From Moorella sp. UBA4076 (GTDB taxonomy: Bacteria; Bacillota; DSM-521; Neomoorellales; Neomoorellaceae), in NCBI GenBank assembly GCA_002383405.1, contig DFYS01000063.1:25775-31220 (forward strand): a DNA stretch of 5,446 nt, written 5' to 3'. Made by a program: the position numbers and the translations under genes. The notes below the pieces were generated by a model. The model was not told where the DNA came from, did not search any database, and saw nothing but the letters and a program-made list of their open reading frames with translations. Below are positions 1-5,316 of the stretch, in pieces (position 1 is the first letter of the stretch; each line of letters starts with the position of its first letter).

Positions 1-1
1 C

Positions 2-154
2 CAGCCTCCCACATCTCGCCTCCCACTTCCCACCTCTATTTTCAGGGTAGACGCCCGTGCCGCTTGCGAGCGGCGCCAGCAGCAGGATGAAAATGGCAGG
101 GTGTGGGGCTTCAATCAGGAACCAGCGCAGCCAGTTCCTGCCGGCCTCCCACAT
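2..154 (-). CDS. Possible small membrane protein, runs off the left edge (weak)
   Basis: On the minus strand an ATG (bases 154-152) follows AGGAGGTGA. The frame then stays open for 51 codons to the window edge. The peptide begins MWEAGRNWLRW and has a hydrophobic stretch, AIFILLLAPLASG, at about residues 17-29, which could be one membrane segment or a signal peptide. Against it, the spacing from GGAGG to ATG is only about 4 bases. The apparent Shine-Dalgarno site is also just the G/A-rich face of the heptad repeat, and copy A carries the same ATG-TGG-GAG start in another frame. No family is recognised. It may be chance coding within a repeat. Confidence 0.18.
   Translation of the reverse strand, partial: MWEAGRNWLRWFLIEAPHPAIFILLLAPLASGTGVYPENRGGKWEARCGRL
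4..42. repeat. Heptad-phased pyrimidine array, copy A
   Basis: Five consecutive 7-base words starting at position 4 (GCCTCCC, ACATCTC, GCCTCCC, ACTTCCC, ACCTCTA) are followed by TTTT. The + strand is almost pure C/T with an A at word boundaries, so the minus strand is G/A-rich (GTGGGAG-like). The same layout recurs exactly 140 bases downstream. This is seen directly. Heptamer arrays of this kind are known between genes in some bacteria, such as the STRR repeats of cyanobacteria; membership of any named family is not established here. Confidence 0.6.
59..74. repeat. Short inverted repeat between the heptad arrays
   Basis: GCCGCT and AGCGGC form a perfect 6-bp stem around a TGCG loop. No T-run follows on either strand, so it is not an intrinsic terminator. 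Its role is unknown. Confidence 0.4.
116..140. repeat. Inverted repeat abutting heptad copy B
   Basis: CAGGAAC (116-122) and GTTCCTG (134-140) are perfect 7-bp arms around an 11-base spacer. The right arm ends four bases before heptad copy B. It could be a hairpin or a dyad binding site, or it may belong to a larger repeat unit of which the heptad array is one end. No function is assigned. Confidence 0.4.
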
Positions 155-182
155 TTCACCTCCTACCTCTCACATCTGTTTT
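144..182. repeat. Heptad-phased pyrimidine array, copy B
   Basis: Second copy of the array: GCCTCCC, ACATTTC, ACCTCCT, ACCTCTC, ACATCTG, then TTTT. The word order matches copy A with scattered C/T and G/A differences. The offset of 140 is twenty heptads. It lies just upstream of the candidate promoter of the metalloprotease gene. It also carries AGGAGGTGA followed by ATG on the minus strand. Confidence 0.6.
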
Positions 183-220
183 GACAGACATTGCCGGTAG
201 CCCGGCCACCGCGGATATAG

Positions 221-226
221 TATAAT
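221..226 (+). promoter_or_regulatory. Candidate -10 box for the metalloprotease gene
   Basis: A perfect TATAAT lies 34 bases before the TTG start at 261. No good -35 sits at the usual 16-18 base spacing. A perfect TTGACA exists at 181-186, but 34 bases away, which is too far for one sigma-A promoter. Either the -35 is poor or an activator is needed. Confidence 0.3.
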
Positions 227-260
227 CCAAACGGGAGAGCCCTCGGGGGAGGGGAGAAAC

Positions 261-1145
261 TTGTTCCATAACTGGTGGCAGGCAGCTGCGGCCGCCGGCC
301 TGGTAGTGCTGGCAGCGGTGGGTATTACGGCAGCTCACACCTCGGCTCTGCCGCGTACCCTGAGCTACAGCCTCATCCGCCAGGCCTGCGAATGGCATGC
401 CGGATGGCAGACCCGCAGCTGGCCGGAGATCAAGAGCGACCATTTCCGCCTCCGCTACCGGCCGGAGGATGCTGAGGTCGCCCCCCTGGTCCTGCAGACA
501 GCCGAGACGGCTTATGAACCGGCGGCGGCGATGTTACAGCACCAACCTGCAGGGGAAACGCTGATCGTCCTTTACCCGGACCGGGAGAGCCTGGCACGCC
601 AGTTTGGCTGGGCGGCCAGCGAGAGCGCCATGGGGGTTTACTGGGGCGGGGTGGTACGGGTGCTGTCGCCCTATGACTGGGTGACGAGCCGTGACCCGCA
701 GGAGATCGCTGCTATTTTTAATTCTGCGGGCCCCGTAGCCCATGAATTCGCCCACCTGCTGGTGGACGAAAAGGCGCGGGGCAATTACCCGCGCTGGCTG
801 ACGGAGGGCATTGCCCAGTACGTGGAAAGGCAGCTGACCGGTTTTGTCATGCCCGGTTCGCCGGAAGCTGCCGGCTGGTATGCCCTGCAGGAGATGGACT
901 ATGAATTTGATAATCTTGCCGACCAGACCCTGGCCTACCGCCAGTCGGCCTTGATGGTGGACTATCTGGTGGAGCGTTACGGGCTGGAGAGTCTCAACCT
1001 GGTATTGGATCGCCTGGGCCGGGGAGCCACCCTGGACCAGGCCTTCCGGGAAATTATCGATACCAGCAGTGCTAATCTGGCCGTGGCCTTTGCCCGCGAG
1101 GTACCCTTAAGCCGGGCCAGGGCAGAGTTCGCCTCAAACCTTTAA
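261..1145 (+). CDS. Membrane-anchored peptidase MA-like (gluzincin) metalloprotease
   Basis: Predicted zinc metalloprotease of 294 residues, anchored in the membrane with its catalytic domain outside. Residues about 7-25 are a hydrophobic Ala/Val/Leu-rich signal anchor. The active site is HEFAH at 161-165, where H161 and H165 would bind zinc and E162 would be the catalytic base. E182, in WLTEGIAQY, sits at the distance expected for the third, glutamate ligand of gluzincins. This order matches the peptidase MA-like family (Peptidase_MA_2 type), whose substrates are mostly unknown. The TTG start is chosen because GGAGG at 248-252 lies 8 bases upstream and it keeps the whole signal anchor. An intrinsic terminator follows 9 bases after the stop, so it is probably transcribed alone. 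The fold call is firm; the substrate is unknown. Confidence 0.85.
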   Translation: MFHNWWQAAAAAGLVVLAAVGITAAHTSALPRTLSYSLIRQACEWHAGWQTRSWPEIKSDHFRLRYRPEDAEVAPLVLQTAETAYEPAAAMLQHQPAGETLIVLYPDRESLARQFGWAASESAMGVYWGGVVRVLSPYDWVTSRDPQEIAAIFNSAGPVAHEFAHLLVDEKARGNYPRWLTEGIAQYVERQLTGFVMPGSPEAAGWYALQEMDYEFDNLADQTLAYRQSALMVDYLVERYGLESLNLVLDRLGRGATLDQAFREIIDTSSANLAVAFAREVPLSRARAEFASNL

Positions 1146-1154
1146 ACTTCCTTC

Positions 1155-1186
1155 AGCTCCTGGAGCGGTTTCCAGGGGCTTTTTTA
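1155..1186 (+). terminator. Intrinsic terminator after the metalloprotease gene
   Basis: AGCTCCTGGA (1155-1164) pairs with TCCAGGGGCT (1171-1180) as ten pairs, one of them G-U, around the loop GCGGTT. A run of six T follows (1180-1185). It separates the metalloprotease from the htrA-rlmH unit. The following 1187-1325 stretch holds no gene, and I could not place a convincing promoter in it. Confidence 0.9.
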
Positions 1187-1399
1187 TGTGCTGCCTTATA
1201 AATAGATCTAAACCAGGTCATATTAGAACTGAAAAGCGATGTTTACGGAAACCGGGTTTTTAGAGCCGGGTTGGTTGCGCAGGAGCCCCTCCGGGTAGCG
1301 TGCTGTCGCCAGCGAACAACGGCAAATGAAAGCAGCCGGAGCTGTTGACAATATTCAGCCAGCCATCAGCAAACAGGCCGGCCCGGCATTCCTGGTCAC

Positions 1400-1415
1400 A
1401 GGGGGTGTTTTATTG
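1400..1415 (+). promoter_or_regulatory. Ribosome binding site that decides the htrA start
   Basis: AGGGGG at 1400-1405 lies 7 bases before an in-frame TTG at 1413. The earlier in-frame ATG at 1326 has no purine-rich site in front of it. Starting at 1413 also gives a compact signal anchor with basic residues just before the membrane segment. Confidence 0.55.
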
Positions 1416-2549
1416 CAGCGGGTCTTTCCAGCCGGTTTAAAGCCTTTTCAGGTCCTGGCCGCCGTGCTCGTAATTTTTCTCAGCGCTGCTTTTGGAGCCG
1501 GGGCGGCCATTACCATGATGCCGCGCCTGGCCCAGAAGCCCCAGGTCCCACCGGCACCGCTGGTGCAACCAGCCCCGCCGGCAGGGCAACCGGTCCAGTT
1601 CAATACTGATTCGCCGGTGGTCACCATTGCTCGCCAGGTGGGACCGGCTGTAGTCGGGGTAGCGGCTATGACCGGCCGCAATTTCACCGGGGAGGGGGCG
1701 ATCAAACAGGGTTCAGGCGTTATTATCGATGGCAACAACGGCTACATTGTTACCAATAACCATGTTATTGCCGGTGCCGACAGGATCAGCGTCAGCATGG
1801 ACGGCAACCGGGTTTTTCCAGCCACCCTGGTAGGTGCTGACGAGCGCAGCGACCTGGCAGTCTTGCGCATCCAGGAAAATAATCTACCCCAGGCCCGCCT
1901 GGGCGATTCGGCAGCCATCCAGGTGGGCGAAACGGCGGTAGCGATCGGCAATCCCCTGGGCCAGGAATTCGCCCGCTCGGTAACGGTAGGGGTTATCAGC
2001 GCCCTGGACCGGGAGGTGACTGTTACCGGACCGCGGGGGATCGATATCACCCTGCGTACGCTGCAAACTGATGCTCCCATTAACCCCGGCAACAGCGGCG
2101 GCGCCCTGGTCAACCTGCGCGGGGAAGTAATCGGTATCAACAGCGTCAAAATTACCACCGGCGGCGTGGAGGGGATGGGTTTTGCCATCCCTATCAATGA
2201 CGCCCGGCCGATTATCGACGAGATTATTACCCGCGGCCGTGTTACTCACCCTTTCCTGGGGATCTATAACCTGCAGGATATTACTGCGGAGATGGCGCGG
2301 TGGTATAATATCCCCGAGGGGGTGTATATCGGCGGCATCTTCAAGGATGGGCCGGCGGCCAGGGCCGGGTTGCAGGTGGGCGATGTAATTATTGCTGTTG
2401 ATAACAATAAGGCGGCCAATTATGCTGCCATCCAGCACCTGATTAACCAGAAAGCCCCGGGGGACAAAGTGACTTTAACCGTGGTCCGCCAGGCAAGCAA
2501 AAAACAGCAGCAGGTTATCCTTACCCTGGGGGAAATGCCGTCGCCATAG
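1413..2549 (+). CDS. htrA: HtrA/DegP-type serine protease (S1C) with one PDZ domain
   Basis: Surface quality-control protease that degrades misfolded exported proteins. Counted from the TTG at 1413 it has 378 residues: a short basic N-terminus, one membrane segment (about 14-34) and a Pro/Gln/Ala-rich linker (about 41-62). A trypsin-like domain and a single PDZ domain (about 279-373) follow. The catalytic triad is complete: H117 in TNNHVIAGAD, D147 in RSDLAVL, and S228 in NPGNSGGAL. One membrane anchor plus one PDZ domain is the usual Firmicutes HtrA plan. An ATG at 1326 would add 29 residues but lacks a ribosome binding site, so the start is not certain. The gene pairs with rlmH as htrC/yycK does with rlmH at the end of the Bacillus subtilis walRK region. 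The exact paralogue (A, B or C) cannot be told from sequence alone. Confidence 0.93.
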   Translation: MQRVFPAGLKPFQVLAAVLVIFLSAAFGAGAAITMMPRLAQKPQVPPAPLVQPAPPAGQPVQFNTDSPVVTIARQVGPAVVGVAAMTGRNFTGEGAIKQGSGVIIDGNNGYIVTNNHVIAGADRISVSMDGNRVFPATLVGADERSDLAVLRIQENNLPQARLGDSAAIQVGETAVAIGNPLGQEFARSVTVGVISALDREVTVTGPRGIDITLRTLQTDAPINPGNSGGALVNLRGEVIGINSVKITTGGVEGMGFAIPINDARPIIDEIITRGRVTHPFLGIYNLQDITAEMARWYNIPEGVYIGGIFKDGPAARAGLQVGDVIIAVDNNKAANYAAIQHLINQKAPGDKVTLTVVRQASKKQQQVILTLGEMPSP

Positions 2550-2555
2550 CAGTTT

Positions 2556-3038
2556 ATGCAGCATGTCGACATTATCGCCGTCGGCCGCGTCCGGGAACCC
2601 TATTTAACAGCCGGGCTCAACGAATACCTGAAACGCCTGCAGCCCTATGCCCGGGTGCGTATCCTGGAAGGGCCGGAAGAAAAGGTCCCGGATCATTTGT
2701 CCCCGGCGCGGGTCGAGCAGGTCCTGGCCGCTGAAGGAGCGGGGCTGAAGCGTCTCCTGCGGCCTGGCGATTATACTATCGCCCTGGAACGCGAAGGAGT
2801 GATGCTATCTTCGCAAGAGCTGGCCACGCGGCTGGCGGATCTTGCCCTGGCCGGGCGCAATGACCTGGCCTTTGTCATTGGCGGTACTCTGGGGTTATCC
2901 CGGGACGTCCTGGAAGAAGCCGAACTGCGCCTCTCCTTTTCCCGCTTTACCTTTCCCCACCAGCTGATGCGCCTGATCCTCCTGGAGCAACTCTACCGGG
3001 CCTGTAAAATCCAGCGCGGTGAAACCTACCACCGTTGA
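2556..3038 (+). CDS. rlmH: 23S rRNA (pseudouridine-1915-N3)-methyltransferase RlmH
   Basis: SPOUT-class methyltransferase that uses S-adenosylmethionine to N3-methylate pseudouridine 1915 in helix 69 of 23S rRNA on assembled ribosomes. At 160 residues it is the normal family size. The family landmarks are present: the N-terminal strand DIIAVGRVREPYL, the knot glycine motif FVIGGTLGLS (106-115), TFPHQLMR (132-139), and the C-terminal signature LEQLYRACKIQRGETYHR (143-160). The start follows the htrA stop by six bases, in the same frame, and no Shine-Dalgarno site is visible. Translation is therefore probably coupled to htrA. ATG 2556 is the first possible start after that stop. No strong terminator follows the gene. 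Confidence 0.96.
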   Translation: MQHVDIIAVGRVREPYLTAGLNEYLKRLQPYARVRILEGPEEKVPDHLSPARVEQVLAAEGAGLKRLLRPGDYTIALEREGVMLSSQELATRLADLALAGRNDLAFVIGGTLGLSRDVLEEAELRLSFSRFTFPHQLMRLILLEQLYRACKIQRGETYHR

Positions 3039-3052
3039 GTTGCGGGGTTATC

Positions 3053-3178
3053 ATGTCTGACGCATGCCCCTATAAATTGGCGCCATATCTGGAATAACTC
3101 GAAGGGGAAATCAAGCAATACCGCGCGTGCAAGCGGGTTTTAGATGCGTCAATGCTGGGAGTTTTTTCCACCCCTTGA
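3053..3178 (+). pseudogene. Possible broken small gene after rlmH (in-frame TAA)
   Basis: An ATG at 3053, five bases after GGGG, opens the peptide MSDACPYKLAPYLE. A TAA follows at 3095-3097. The same frame then runs on for 26 more codons (LEGEIKQYRACKRVLD onward) to a TGA at 3176-3178. The part after the stop looks like an amphipathic helix, and the join reads naturally if the TAA were a sense codon such as TAC, GAA or CAA. It could be a decayed 41-codon gene or a 14-residue open frame. It could also be chance. I recognise no family. Its end overlaps the -35 box of the next promoter. Confidence 0.25.
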
Positions 3179-3181
3179 CGC
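3146..3181 (+). repeat. Inverted repeat overlapping the aroF-leader -35 box
   Basis: GCGTCAA (3146-3152) and TTGACGC (3175-3181) are perfect 7-bp arms. Flanking GAT (3143-3145) and ATC (3184-3186) extend the pairing past a CC bulge. GGG (3157-3159) and CCC (3171-3173) can add an inner stem. The right arm contains the -35 hexamer. It could be an operator dyad, the rim of a weak terminator, or chance. Confidence 0.35.
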
Positions 3182-3203
3182 CCATCCAGATGCATGCTAA
3201 ACT
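3175..3203 (+). promoter_or_regulatory. Sigma-A promoter of the T-box/aroF transcript
   Basis: TTGACG (3175-3180) and TAAACT (3198-3203) are separated by exactly 17 bases. TGC directly before the -10 makes it an extended -10 promoter. Transcription would begin near 3209-3211, shortly before T-box Stem I, which is where a T-box promoter should lie. Confidence 0.75.
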
Positions 3204-3445
3204 TAAAGGCACAAAACTTAACAGGTTAAATCCCGTGACGGGGAAAAGTAGGCTTTGGGGGACTGCTCAGCGAGCCGGTGATAGTGGGAGACCGGTCAGG
3301 AGGCCAGGGTTGAAGTTCTCCCCGGAGGAGCAGGCTGAAGGCCGGCTGTGAGCCGGCTGGGTAGGCCGTGCCGGAGCTCCCGCCGTTAAAAGGGAGGGGG
3401 TATCGGAAGAGATACCAGGGGTAGTTTGCTACCCGCCGTGTGCAT

Positions 3446-3540
3446 CCTCCTGGTGGGGTGCCGGCGTGGCTAAGGCGTTCATCGTATAACGCCGCGGGCC
3501 GGACAACGGGGGTAATAAAGCGGCTGCGGTGGGCAGGAGG
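3446..3540 (+). other. Extra structured domain inside the T-box leader
   Basis: CCTCCTG (3446-3452) pairs perfectly with CAGGAGG (3534-3540) and encloses about 80 bases. Inside, CCGG (3461-3464) pairs with CCGG (3499-3502), continuing with CGUGGC (3465-3470) against GCCGCG (3491-3496). GGCGTT (3474-3479) and AACGCC (3488-3493) offer a competing hairpin. A T-box does not need this domain. I could not match it to any riboswitch class I know. Confidence 0.45.
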
Positions 3541-3624
3541 CGACTTTCCCGACGGTCCTTTTCCCGTACCTTATAATGAGCGGGCTGCTTTGGCGCAGCC
3601 AATCAGGGTGGTACCACGGGTATA

Positions 3625-3661
3625 ACTCCTCGTCCCTTACGGGACGGGGAGTTTTTATTTT
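3625..3661 (+). terminator. Regulated terminator of the T-box leader
   Basis: ACTCCTCGTCCC (3625-3636) and GGGACGGGGAGT (3641-3652) form a 12-bp stem with one G-U pair and a TTAC loop, followed by TTTTTATTTT. The left arm lies just after the T-box sequence, so an antiterminator held open by uncharged tRNA would compete with it. Confidence 0.92.
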
Positions 3662-3676
3662 AAGGAGGTTTTACCC

Positions 3677-4723
3677 ATGATCGTCGTCATGAAACCGGGG
3701 GCGACCCGGGAACAGATCGCGGCAGTGAGCGAACGCCTGGTTGAACTGGGCTTTAAAACCCACCCCATCTACGGCCAGGAAAAGACCGTCATCGGCGCCA
3801 TCGGCGATAAAAAAACCCTCAGTTCCGAAGGGATTATCAATCTGCCCGGCGTTGAGAAGATTGTCCCCATTATGAAGCCCTACAAGTTGGTCAGCCGCGA
3901 GCTTAAAGGTACGCCGACCATCGTCCGGATCGGCGGCGTGCCGGCAGGCGGCCGCGGCCTGGTGGTCATGGCCGGCCCCTGCGCCGTGGAGAGCGAGGAG
4001 CAGCTCCTGGCAGCCGCTCGGGCCGTCAAGGCCGCCGGGGCGCAGGTCCTGCGCGGCGGCGCCTTCAAACCCAGGACCTCACCCTACGCCTTCCAGGGCC
4101 TGGAGGAAGAGGGCCTCCAGATGCTGGCGCGAGTGCGGGAAGAAACCGGCCTGCCCTTTGTCACCGAAGTCCTGGACACCCGTGATGTCGCCCGGGTGGC
4201 TGAGTACGCCGACGCCATCCAGATCGGCGCCCGCAATATGCAGAATTTCCGCCTCCTCCAGGAGGCCGGCGCTACCGGCAAACCGGTCCTCCTGAAGCGC
4301 GGCCTGGCGGCGACCGTCGAGGAATGGCTGATGGCGGCCGAGTACATCCTGGACAGCGGCAATCCCAACGTGATTTTGTGTGAACGGGGCATCCGCACTT
4401 TTGAGACGGCCACCCGCTTTACCCTGGACCTGGCAGCCGTGGCGGTGGTTAAAGAGAACTCCCACCTGCCGGTGATCGTTGACCCCAGCCATAGCACAGG
4501 CAGCTGGCGCCTGGTGCTGCCCATGGCGCGGGCGGCGGTGGCCGCCGGTGCCGACGGGCTGATCATCGAGGTCCACCCCGACCCGGCGCGCGCCCTCTGC
4601 GACGGCCCCCAATCCCTGCACCCGGAGACCTTCGACCGCCTTATGGGCGAACTGGCGCCGGTGGCTATGGCCGTCGGCCGCGGCCTGGCGGCAGCGGGTA
4701 TAAATAGCAACAAGAATTGTTAA
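3677..4723 (+). CDS. aroF: 3-deoxy-7-phosphoheptulonate (DAHP) synthase, type I-beta with N-terminal regulatory domain
   Basis: Condenses phosphoenolpyruvate with erythrose 4-phosphate to DAHP, the committed step into the shikimate pathway; cytoplasmic. It has 348 residues. Residues 1 to about 68 are a ferredoxin-like regulatory domain (MIVVMKPGAT onward), and about 85-340 are the TIM barrel. Active-site motifs seen are AGPCAVE (99-105), KPRTSPY (131-137), QIGARNMQN (182-190), LLKRG (205-209), CERGIR (235-240) and VDPSHSTG (268-275). The predicted metal ligands are C102, H272, E298 and D309, the numbering I recall for the Thermotoga maritima enzyme. That enzyme is inhibited by aromatic amino acids through the same N-terminal domain. 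The ATG has AAGGAGG at 3662-3668, 8 bases upstream. Expression is under the T-box directly before it. Some annotations use other aro symbols for this family. Confidence 0.97.
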   Translation: MIVVMKPGATREQIAAVSERLVELGFKTHPIYGQEKTVIGAIGDKKTLSSEGIINLPGVEKIVPIMKPYKLVSRELKGTPTIVRIGGVPAGGRGLVVMAGPCAVESEEQLLAAARAVKAAGAQVLRGGAFKPRTSPYAFQGLEEEGLQMLARVREETGLPFVTEVLDTRDVARVAEYADAIQIGARNMQNFRLLQEAGATGKPVLLKRGLAATVEEWLMAAEYILDSGNPNVILCERGIRTFETATRFTLDLAAVAVVKENSHLPVIVDPSHSTGSWRLVLPMARAAVAAGADGLIIEVHPDPARALCDGPQSLHPETFDRLMGELAPVAMAVGRGLAAAGINSNKNC

Positions 4724-4741
4724 ATTACCGTTAAAAATAAA

Positions 4742-4747
4742 AAGGAG
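4742..4747 (+). promoter_or_regulatory. Orphan Shine-Dalgarno site before the DUF1934 gene
   Basis: AAGGAG sits 18 bases after the aroF stop, but no ATG, GTG or TTG follows within usable distance. The only in-frame candidate is CTG at 4759, 11 bases on, which would add 18 residues to the DUF1934 protein. It may be a relic, a non-standard start, or chance in an A-rich stretch. Confidence 0.3.
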
Positions 4748-4812
4748 ATCGCACTTTTCTGGAGAATATAGAAGTTAAGGGCCCTATAATATCCCGAAAG
4801 GATGTGCATGGC

Positions 4813-5247
4813 TTGAAGAAGGACGTACTGGTAAGGGTCAAGGGCACCCAAACCAACGACCTGGGAGAGCGGGAATCCATTGAGCTGGTTACCGAGGGTC
4901 GCTTCTTCATCCGCAACCGACACTACTACATCCTTTACAATGAAAGCAGTTTAGCGGGAATGGAGGGTACCACTACATCACTGAAGGTTGAACCGCGGCG
5001 GGTCACCCTGAACCGCATGGGAACGGCCGAGCAGAAAAACACCTTTGAAACAGGTATCCTGAACGCCGGTTTTTACATTACTCCCTACGGCAGTATGAAG
5101 ATTGCTGTTTTACCATCAAAGGTAGAAGTTGACTTGACAGAACAGGGTGGAAGTATTAATCTAGAGTATGAATTGCAGGTCGGCCACGCAAAAGTCAGCG
5201 ATAACCAGCTGGAGATAACTGTCGAGCATCTGGAGAGTTACGCCTGA
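4813..5247 (+). CDS. DUF1934 (YwiB-like) beta-barrel protein
   Basis: Small cytoplasmic protein of the DUF1934/YwiB family, thought to adopt a lipocalin-like beta-barrel; no biochemical role is known to me. From TTG 4813 it has 144 residues, the usual family length, beginning MKKDVLVRVKGTQ as relatives do. Family landmarks are the paired strands ELVTEGRFFIRNRHYYILYN (24-43), VTLNRMG (64-70), TGILNAGFYITPYGSMKIAV (80-99) and GGSINLEYELQVG (112-124). TTG 4813 is chosen because AAAGGA (4797-4802) lies 10 bases before it. GTG 4804 is in frame but only one base from that site, and CTG 4759 is non-standard. No terminator separates it from aroF, so read-through from the T-box transcript is likely. 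A TATAAT at 4785-4790 lacks a good -35. In Bacillus subtilis ywiB precedes argS; the window ends too soon to check that here. Confidence 0.85.
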   Translation: MKKDVLVRVKGTQTNDLGERESIELVTEGRFFIRNRHYYILYNESSLAGMEGTTTSLKVEPRRVTLNRMGTAEQKNTFETGILNAGFYITPYGSMKIAVLPSKVEVDLTEQGGSINLEYELQVGHAKVSDNQLEITVEHLESYA

Positions 5248-5316
5248 AATCCTGGCTATTCCCAGCGGCGGCAGCCGGGCAGGGGTTCTGACATCCCATT
5301 TACGAAGGAGCCGCTT

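Larger units (their letters stand above)
3209..3661 (+). promoter_or_regulatory. T-box riboswitch, predicted tRNA-Phe sensor, upstream of aroF
   Basis: This leader lets RNA polymerase read into aroF when tRNA-Phe is uncharged. Stem I is readable. A UGA (3236-3238) opposite GGAG (3324-3327) suggests the kink-turn. GGGGA (3240-3244) pairs with UCCCC (3319-3323). The specifier loop has AGUA at 3247-3250 and GAAGUUC at 3312-3318. Above it GGCUUUGG (3251-3258) pairs with CCAGGGUU (3304-3311), and the apical stem is CCGGU (3275-3279) with ACCGG (3291-3295). UUC at 3316-3318 is in the specifier position, giving Phe. A hairpin GGCTGC/GCAGCC at about 3584-3600 precedes the T-box sequence AGGGTGGTACCACGGG (3605-3620). 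In that sequence UGGU (3609-3612) can pair with an ACCA tRNA end, which fits tRNA-Phe. The leader is long because of an extra domain at about 3417-3580. Class assignment is firm; the Phe call is an inference from position. Confidence 0.93.

Noticed and set aside
181..226. TTGACA (181-186) with TATAAT (221-226) as one promoter
   Set aside because: The 34-base spacing is about double that of a sigma-A promoter.
156..443. 95-codon minus-strand open frame over the promoter and 5' end of the metalloprotease gene
   Set aside because: It is antisense to a gene with a clear signal anchor, has no family features, and starts inside heptad copy B.
1742..2438. Minus-strand frames of 151 and 184 codons opposite htrA
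   Set aside because: htrA has a full catalytic triad and PDZ domain in the + frame. The antisense peptides have no features.
3048..3076. TTATCA-17-TATAAA promoter-like pair just after rlmH
   Set aside because: The spacing is right, but the -35 is poor and no gene or RNA start is evident. The promoter at 3175-3203 better explains the leader.
3120..3142. Terminator-like CCGC/GCGG hairpin followed by TTTT after rlmH
   Set aside because: The stem is only four pairs with an eight-base loop and four T, too weak to call as an intrinsic terminator.
3127..3351. 74-codon + strand open frame starting with GTG
   Set aside because: It runs across the promoter and T-box Stem I, whose pairing explains the sequence. 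It has no ribosome binding site and a peptide unlike any family.
3441..3510. GGGGTGC and GGCTAAGG in the leader insert as a possible TPP riboswitch
   Set aside because: The CUGAGA and ACCUGAUC-type conserved parts are absent. I also looked for cyclic-di-GMP and cobalamin motifs and found none.
3440..3625. 61-codon + strand frame in the leader
   Set aside because: It overlaps the structured insert, the T-box sequence and the terminator arm, with no start signal. RNA structure is the better explanation.
4079..4713. Two long minus-strand open frames (180 and 209 codons) opposite aroF
   Set aside because: They are shadows of the GC-rich aroF coding sequence and lack recognisable domains or start sites.
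5248..5304. GC-rich hairpin potential after DUF1934
   Set aside because: No T-run follows and the stems are short, so no terminator is called.
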